Assembly: GCF_008274805.1 (NCBI RefSeq)
Contig: NZ_CP022579.1
Coordinates: 682,001 to 746,000, forward strand
Direction of reading: 5' to 3'
Origin: Oryzomicrobium terrae
Lineage (GTDB): Bacteria; Pseudomonadota; Gammaproteobacteria; Burkholderiales; Rhodocyclaceae
Length of the DNA stretch: 64,000 nt
Part shown: positions 58,189 to 64,000 of the stretch, one piece after another
Layout: each line of letters begins with the position of its first letter
Position numbering within the stretch: the first letter of the stretch is position 1
The notes under the pieces: generated by a model
Database searches by the model: none
The model's input: only the letters and a program-made list of their open reading frames with translations
What the model was told of the DNA's origin: nothing
Position numbers and translations under genes: made by a program

Positions 58189-58650
58189 ATGTCGTCCCTG
58201 TTCGTTTCCCGCTTCCTTGCCGTTTCCTGCGCCGCCCTGGGGCTGGCGGCAGGGACGGTTCACGCCGATAACGTCCGCTCCGCCGTTGGCGGCGGCTTGG
58301 GTGGCGCCGCCGGTGCGGCGGTGGGCCAGGCTGTCGGCGGTTCCACGGGCGCGGTGCTCGGCGGCGCGGTCGGCGGTGCCGCGGGCGGTGCCATCGCCAC
58401 CCCGGGCCGTCATCAGACCGGCGCCGCCATTGGCGGTGCCGTGGGCGGCGCCAGCGGCGCGGCCGTGGGCAATTCGGTGGGTGGCAAGGGCGGTGCCATT
58501 GTCGGCGCCGGGATCGGCGGTGCCGCCGGTACGGTGGTCGGCCGCGAGGTCTCGGCCAACAGCCAGGGCTACCGGGGCGACGACGGTTACTACCGGGGTA
58601 AGGGCAAGAAGGGCAAGCACCGCCACGGCCACGCCCATGGCCGGCACTGA
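58189..58650 (+). CDS. Glycine-zipper exported protein
   Basis: 153 residues: signal peptide ending V-H-A-D, then repeated G-G-A-x-G-A-A-V-G glycine-zipper segments (about 31-125) able to insert in membranes, and a Lys/His-rich tail ([10 protein letters not shown]) that might bind metal. Function unknown. Confidence 0.8.
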   Translation: MSSLFVSRFLAVSCAALGLAAGTVHADNVRSAVGGGLGGAAGAAVGQAVGGSTGAVLGGAVGGAAGGAIATPGRHQTGAAIGGAVGGASGAAVGNSVGGKGGAIVGAGIGGAAGTVVGREVSANSQGYRGDDGYYRGKGKKGKHRHGHAHGRH

Positions 58651-58778
58651 ACGGTTTTCACCCCGCTACCGGCCCCGCCCCCGTGGCGGGGTTTTCGTTG
58701 CGGGTTCGGGCGTCGCTACGTTTCTCCCCGCCGGGAGAGTACACTGCCAGCCCTTTTCCCTTTTTAGCGGAGTCCGCC

Positions 58779-59111
58779 ATGTCTGAAACTGGCCTGATCA
58801 TCGACGAACTGACCCTGGGTACTGGCGCCACGGCCAAGGCCGGCAACATGGTGGTGGTGCATTACACCGGTTGGCTGACCGACGGCACCAAGTTCGATTC
58901 GAGCAAGGACCGCAACGAGCCCTTCCAGTTTCCCCTTGGCCAGCGCTACGTCATCTCCGGTTGGGATGAAGGCGTCCAGGGCATGAAGGTGGGCGGCGTG
59001 CGCAAGCTGACCATTCCGCCCGAGATGGGCTACGGCGCCCGTGGCGCCGGCGGCGTGATCCCGCCCAATGCCACCCTGGTATTCGAGGTGGAACTGCTGG
59101 CGGTAGCCTAA
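58779..59111 (+). CDS. FKBP-type peptidyl-prolyl cis-trans isomerase
   Basis: 110 residues. Single FKBP domain: [32 protein letters not shown], and I-P-P-N-A-T-L-V-F. No signal peptide, so cytoplasmic. Start at 58779 matches the family; an upstream in-frame ATG at 58683 is rejected. Confidence 0.95.
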   Translation: MSETGLIIDELTLGTGATAKAGNMVVVHYTGWLTDGTKFDSSKDRNEPFQFPLGQRYVISGWDEGVQGMKVGGVRKLTIPPEMGYGARGAGGVIPPNATLVFEVELLAVA

Positions 59112-59151
59112 GTCCCACGTTGCACCCTCCATCCCCTTTGAAAGCATAGTC

Positions 59152-61149
59152 ATGAACGATACTAAACGGCCGGGCGCCTGGAAGCGCGGCGGTTCCGGCC
59201 GCACCGGTAGCGGCACGCGCGGTGGCGCCTCCCTGGGCGGCTGGCCGGTGAAGGGGCTGGAGCGTCCCGGCAGCGATAGCGGCGGCCCCCGTGGCCCCCG
59301 CGACGACCGCCCGCCCCGCGGCGACTTCGGTGATCGTCCGCGTCGCGATTTCGCCGACCGTGGCGACCGGCCGAACCGGCCCTACGGCGAACGGGACGAC
59401 CGCGGCGACCGTGGCCAACGCTCCCCGCGCCCGGAAGGAGATCGGCCGCGCAGCTTCGGCGACCGCCCGCCCCGGGGGGATTTTGGTGACCGTCCGCGTC
59501 GGGATTTTGCCGACCGTGGTGACCGGCCGAACCGGCCCTATGGCGAACGGGGTGATCGTCCTCCGCGCCCGGAAGGGGATCGGCCGCGCAGCTTTGGCGA
59601 CCGCCCGCCCCGGGGCGACTTCGGTGACCGTCCGCGCCGGGATTTTGCCGACCGTGGCGACCGGCCGAACCGGCCCTACGGCGAACGGGGTGACCGTCCT
59701 CCGCGCCCGGAGGGGGATCGGCCGCGCAGCTTCGGCGACCGTCCGCCCCGGGGTGATTTTGGCGACCGTCCGCGCCGTGATTTTGCCGACCGTGGTGACC
59801 GGCCGAACCGGCCCTACGGCGAACGGGGTGACCGTCCTCCGCGCCCGGAAGGGGATCGCCCGCGCAGCTTTGGCGACCGCCCGCCGCGGGGCGACTTCGG
59901 TGACCGTCCCCGCCGTCCCTTCGACGACCGCCCGCGCCGCGACTTTGCCGAGCGCGGTGGCGACCGTCCGTCGCGCCAGGGCGAGGAGCGGCCGCGTGGT
60001 TTTGGCGACCGTCCCGCCCGGGGCGAATACGTGGAGCGCCCGCGCCGGGAGTTTTCCGACCGGGGCGAGCGGCCGAACCGGCCCTATGGGGACCGGGGTG
60101 ATCGTCCTCCGCGCCCGGAAGGCGACCGCCCGCGCAATTTCGGCGACCGTCCGCCCCGGGGCGATTTCGCTGACCGCCCCCGTCGCGATTTTTCCGACCG
60201 CCCTGACCGGGGTGACCGTCCCCCGCGGGACGTTGCCGATCGCCCCCGCCGCGATACCCGGGGTGACTTCCGGGACGACCGTGGCTATGGCGACCGGGCC
60301 GAGCGTGGGCCGCGTGGTGAATTCGGCAGTCGTCCGGAACGGGCGCCGCGCCACGAGTTCCGCGATGCCCCCCTGGAAAGCCGCGCCCCGCTTGAATCTC
60401 CCGAGCGGGTCTTTGAAGATGAAGGACTGGTGCGGGTTTCCAAGCTGATGGCCGAGCGGGGCATCTGCTCCCGCCGCGAAGCCGACGCCTACATCGAGCG
60501 CGGTTGGGTGTTCGTCAACGGCGAGCGGGTGGCCGAGCTGGGCACCCGGGCCGATCCCAACGCCGAGATCACCCTGTCCAAGGAAGCCCGGCGCAACCAG
60601 GAGCAACAAGTCACCGTGCTGCTCAACAAGCCGGTGGGCTACGTCTCCGGCCAGGCCGAGGACGGCTACGAGCCGGCCATCGTGCTGATCCGCCCGGAAA
60701 ATCGCTGGTCCGAATCCGGCGGCCCGGCCTTCTCGCCGGCCCACCTGCGCGGCATGGCGCCGGCGGGGCGGCTGGATATCGATTCGGTGGGCCTGTTGGT
60801 GCTGACCCAGGACGGCCGCGTCGCCCGGCGCATCATCGGCGCCGATTCCGAGGTGGACAAGGAGTACCTGGTGCGGGTCGAGGGGCAACTCATCGACAAC
60901 GGCCTGGCCCTGCTCAACCACGGCCTGGAACTGGACGGCGACCCGCTGGAACCGGCCCAGGTGGAATGGATCAACGACGACCAGCTGCGCTTTGTCCTGC
61001 GCGAAGGCAAGAAGCGCCAGATCCGCCGTATGTGCGAGCTGGTGGGCCTGAAGGTGGTGGGCCTGAAGCGGGTGCGCATCGGTGGCGTCAAGCTCGGCAA
61101 CCTGCCGCCGGGGCAGTGGCGCTACCTGGAGGAAGGCGAGGCCTTCTAA
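59152..61149 (+). CDS. RluF/RluB-family 23S rRNA pseudouridine synthase with a long Arg/Asp/Pro repeat N-terminus
   Basis: 665 residues. Residues about 1-415 are low-complexity repeats ([22 protein letters not shown] type). An S4 domain follows ([14 protein letters not shown] near 430), then the catalytic domain with G-R-L-D-I-D-S (Asp nucleophile) and the K-R-Q-I-R-R-M-C-E motif. The D-K-E-Y-L-V-R-V segment favours the RluF branch (U2604) over RluB, but this is uncertain. The repeat region is basic/acidic mixed and predicted disordered, as in RNA-binding RGG-like tails. Confidence 0.9.
   Translation: MNDTKRPGAWKRGGSGRTGSGTRGGASLGGWPVKGLERPGSDSGGPRGPRDDRPPRGDFGDRPRRDFADRGDRPNRPYGERDDRGDRGQRSPRPEGDRPRSFGDRPPRGDFGDRPRRDFADRGDRPNRPYGERGDRPPRPEGDRPRSFGDRPPRGDFGDRPRRDFADRGDRPNRPYGERGDRPPRPEGDRPRSFGDRPPRGDFGDRPRRDFADRGDRPNRPYGERGDRPPRPEGDRPRSFGDRPPRGDFGDRPRRPFDDRPRRDFAERGGDRPSRQGEERPRGFGDRPARGEYVERPRREFSDRGERPNRPYGDRGDRPPRPEGDRPRNFGDRPPRGDFADRPRRDFSDRPDRGDRPPRDVADRPRRDTRGDFRDDRGYGDRAERGPRGEFGSRPERAPRHEFRDAPLESRAPLESPERVFEDEGLVRVSKLMAERGICSRREADAYIERGWVFVNGERVAELGTRADPNAEITLSKEARRNQEQQVTVLLNKPVGYVSGQAEDGYEPAIVLIRPENRWSESGGPAFSPAHLRGMAPAGRLDIDSVGLLVLTQDGRVARRIIGADSEVDKEYLVRVEGQLIDNGLALLNHGLELDGDPLEPAQVEWINDDQLRFVLREGKKRQIRRMCELVGLKVVGLKRVRIGGVKLGNLPPGQWRYLEEGEAF
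59305..59940 (+). repeat. 138-bp in-frame tandem repeat in the pseudouridine synthase gene
   Basis: The GACCGCCCGCC segment recurs at 59461, 59599, 59737 and 59875, exactly 138 bases apart; an earlier copy at 59305 has an 18-base insertion. Each unit encodes 46 residues. Copies are nearly identical at DNA level, pointing to recent duplication. Degenerate copies continue to about 60230. Confidence 0.92.
60336..60414 (+). repeat. Two copies of the dispersed CCGCGCC repeat inside the pseudouridine synthase gene
   Basis: GGAACGGGCGCCGCGCCACG at 60336 and GGAAAGCCGCGCCCCGCTTG at 60375, 39 bases apart rather than 40, which keeps the reading frame. They encode the segment just before the S4 domain. 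Confidence 0.45.
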
Positions 61150-61180
61150 GCCCAGTCTTCACCGGCGCGCAGCACAAGCC

Positions 61181-61247
61181 GCAAAGTAGAACGGGGAGCC
61201 CTAGGGCTCCCCGTTCTGCTTTGCCCGCACCGGTGGCCGGTGCGGGC
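61181..61247. terminator. Two consecutive hairpins between the convergent pseudouridine synthase and nirS genes
   Basis: 61181-61202 and 61203-61224 form a 22-bp inverted repeat with one mismatch, centred on CTAG with no loop. A second perfect 11-bp stem (61223-61233 with 61237-61247) follows. Likely a bidirectional transcription stop, although T-tracts are short. Confidence 0.75.
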
Positions 61248-61267
61248 GTTCTGCTAGGTGCAGAGAC

Positions 61268-63136
<1,869 letters not shown>

Positions 63137-63177
63137 TTATAGCCCTTTGTCCCCTCCCTTGCCAAGCGCTGTTCTAC

Positions 63178-64000
63178 CTAGTGGGCGATGAGGCGCGCCA
63201 GAAGGAGGCCGGCCGCCAGGGTGACGGCAAAGCCCAGTTGCAGCCGGGCCGTGGCGCCGAGCAGCCGGTTGTAGACCGGGCCCGGCGGGGTTCGGCGGAT
63301 TTCGCCGAGCAGGCGCAGGGCCTGGGGGAATTGCAGCCAGGGCAGCAGCAGCCACAGGCTGGGCTGCCCTGTCAGGGGCATCATCAAGGGCAGCAGGGCA
63401 AACGGCGTCAGCATGAGGGCGCCCAGTACCGCCAGGCCAAGGCGGCGGCCGCCGGCCACCACCAGGGTGCGCTTGCCGGAGCGGCGGTCCTCGGCCTCGT
63501 CGCGCAGGTTGTTCACCGTGATCACCGCCGCCGCCAGGGTGCCGAGCAGGTGGGCCGCCAGCCAGGCGGCGGCCGGGATGTGGTCGAGTTGCAGGTACAC
63601 CGTGCCGCCCACCGCCGCCAGACCGAAGAACAGCCAGACGAATACTTCGCCGGTGGGCGAATAGGCGATCGGCCGGGGGCCGTCGGTGTACGCCCAGCCG
63701 GCGACCAGGGAGGCCAGACCGAGGGCGACGATGGGCCAGCCGCCGACGGCGACCAGGTAGATGCCGACGAGAAAGGCCAGGGCGAAGGCGCCCCAGGCGG
63801 CGTTGCGCACCTGGCGGGCGGTGAGCCAACCCTGGGCGCAGGCGCGGGGCGGTCCGAGGCGTGCGCTGGTGTCGGCGCCGCGCAGGAAATCGCCGGCGTC
63901 GTTGTGCAGGTTGGTGCCGATCTGGATCAGCAGCGCTCCCAGCAGGCAGGCCAGGGCGGGCAGGGGCCGCCAGCTGCCGGTCACGGCCCAGGCCAAGGCC
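63178..64000 (-). CDS. UbiA-family prenyltransferase, MenA-like (5' end beyond window)
   Basis: About 274 visible residues, with the N-terminus off the right edge. Seven or more helices; the first Asp-rich substrate loop reads N-L-H-N-D-A-G-D with G-A-D-T-S-A-R-L-G-P downstream, as in 1,4-dihydroxy-2-naphthoate prenyltransferases. Y-S-P-T-G-E and N-N-L-R-D-E-A-E-D further support MenA over UbiA. Would make demethylmenaquinone, a low-potential quinone used in anaerobic respiration. It lies upstream of nirS in the same direction, 191 bases apart. Confidence 0.85.
   Translation of the reverse strand, partial: ALAWAVTGSWRPLPALACLLGALLIQIGTNLHNDAGDFLRGADTSARLGPPRACAQGWLTARQVRNAAWGAFALAFLVGIYLVAVGGWPIVALGLASLVAGWAYTDGPRPIAYSPTGEVFVWLFFGLAAVGGTVYLQLDHIPAAAWLAAHLLGTLAAAVITVNNLRDEAEDRRSGKRTLVVAGGRRLGLAVLGALMLTPFALLPLMMPLTGQPSLWLLLPWLQFPQALRLLGEIRRTPPGPVYNRLLGATARLQLGFAVTLAAGLLLARLIAH

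Noticed and set aside
59305..60230. CRISPR-like regular repeats
   Set aside because: Units are contiguous 138-bp coding repeats in frame with a pseudouridine synthase; there are no unique spacers or cas genes.

Overview
The window is GC-rich bacterial chromosome, almost fully coding. It carries one complete rRNA operon (16S, tRNA-Ile, tRNA-Ala, 23S, 5S). The 16S sequence, the order rplM-rpsI-DUF6776-like-bactofilin-erpA and the cytochrome cd1 nitrite reductase at the right end suggest a denitrifying betaproteobacterium. I infer Rhodocyclales, Azospira/Dechlorosoma-like; this comes from recall of 16S and gene order, not from a search.

Layout. 1-0.9 kb: end of a methionine-type ABC binding protein and an acireductone-dioxygenase-like cupin. 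0.9-6.5 kb (minus): redox/efflux operon (BigR/SqrR-like ArsR repressor, CxxC AhpD-like protein, RND adaptor and permease, DUF2892) with a perfect 28-bp operator. 6.9-10.8 kb: acyl-reductase-like SDR, then groES-groEL with a textbook CIRCE. 11-18.1 kb: TauE/SafE permease, TctDE-like two-component system, and a divergent AfuABC/FbpABC-type ABC importer. 18.1-21.5 kb: PLP decarboxylase and OsmC protein. 21.5-27.5 kb: AT-rich gap with a candidate small RNA, rplM-rpsI, bactofilin, erpA, M23 peptidase, tyrS. 27.5-33.1 kb: rrn operon. 33.6-37.2 kb: 4.5S RNA, dnaX, ybaB, recR, msrA. 37.4-38.6 kb: azlCD.

38.6-51.2 kb is the most interesting part: a divergent, probably light-controlled photoprotection locus. 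A MerR regulator with a B12-binding domain (CarH/LitR type, with the W-x9-EH photoreceptor motif) heads a leftward unit with a DUF2256 zinc-ribbon protein and an Fe-S photolyase. Rightward runs a tight operon: secreted protein of unknown function, glutathione peroxidase, folE2, FAD amine-oxidase-like protein, DUF1365, cyclopropane-fatty-acid-synthase-like methyltransferase, chalcone-isomerase-like protein, MFS transporter, DUF3833 lipoprotein, SDR and NTF2-like protein. Three TTGTC-N3-GACAA-type sites lie around the divergent start region. I infer B12/light-dependent control of DNA repair, peroxide defence and membrane-lipid modification.

51.3-64 kb: hydrolases, TcdA, a low-GC HNH gene, Hpt/HD-GYP protein, DUF924, hemerythrin, glycine-zipper protein, FKBP, an RluF/RluB-like pseudouridine synthase with a 138-bp tandem-repeat-encoded disordered N-terminus, nirS and a partial menA-like prenyltransferase.

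A second unusual signal is a dispersed 40-bp-unit repeat (core CCGCGCCAGT). It occurs as phase-matched triplets at about 10.8, 44.85 and 54.2 kb, and as single or paired copies at about 0.9, 37.3 and 60.35 kb. One array spans the junction of two genes of the photoprotection operon.
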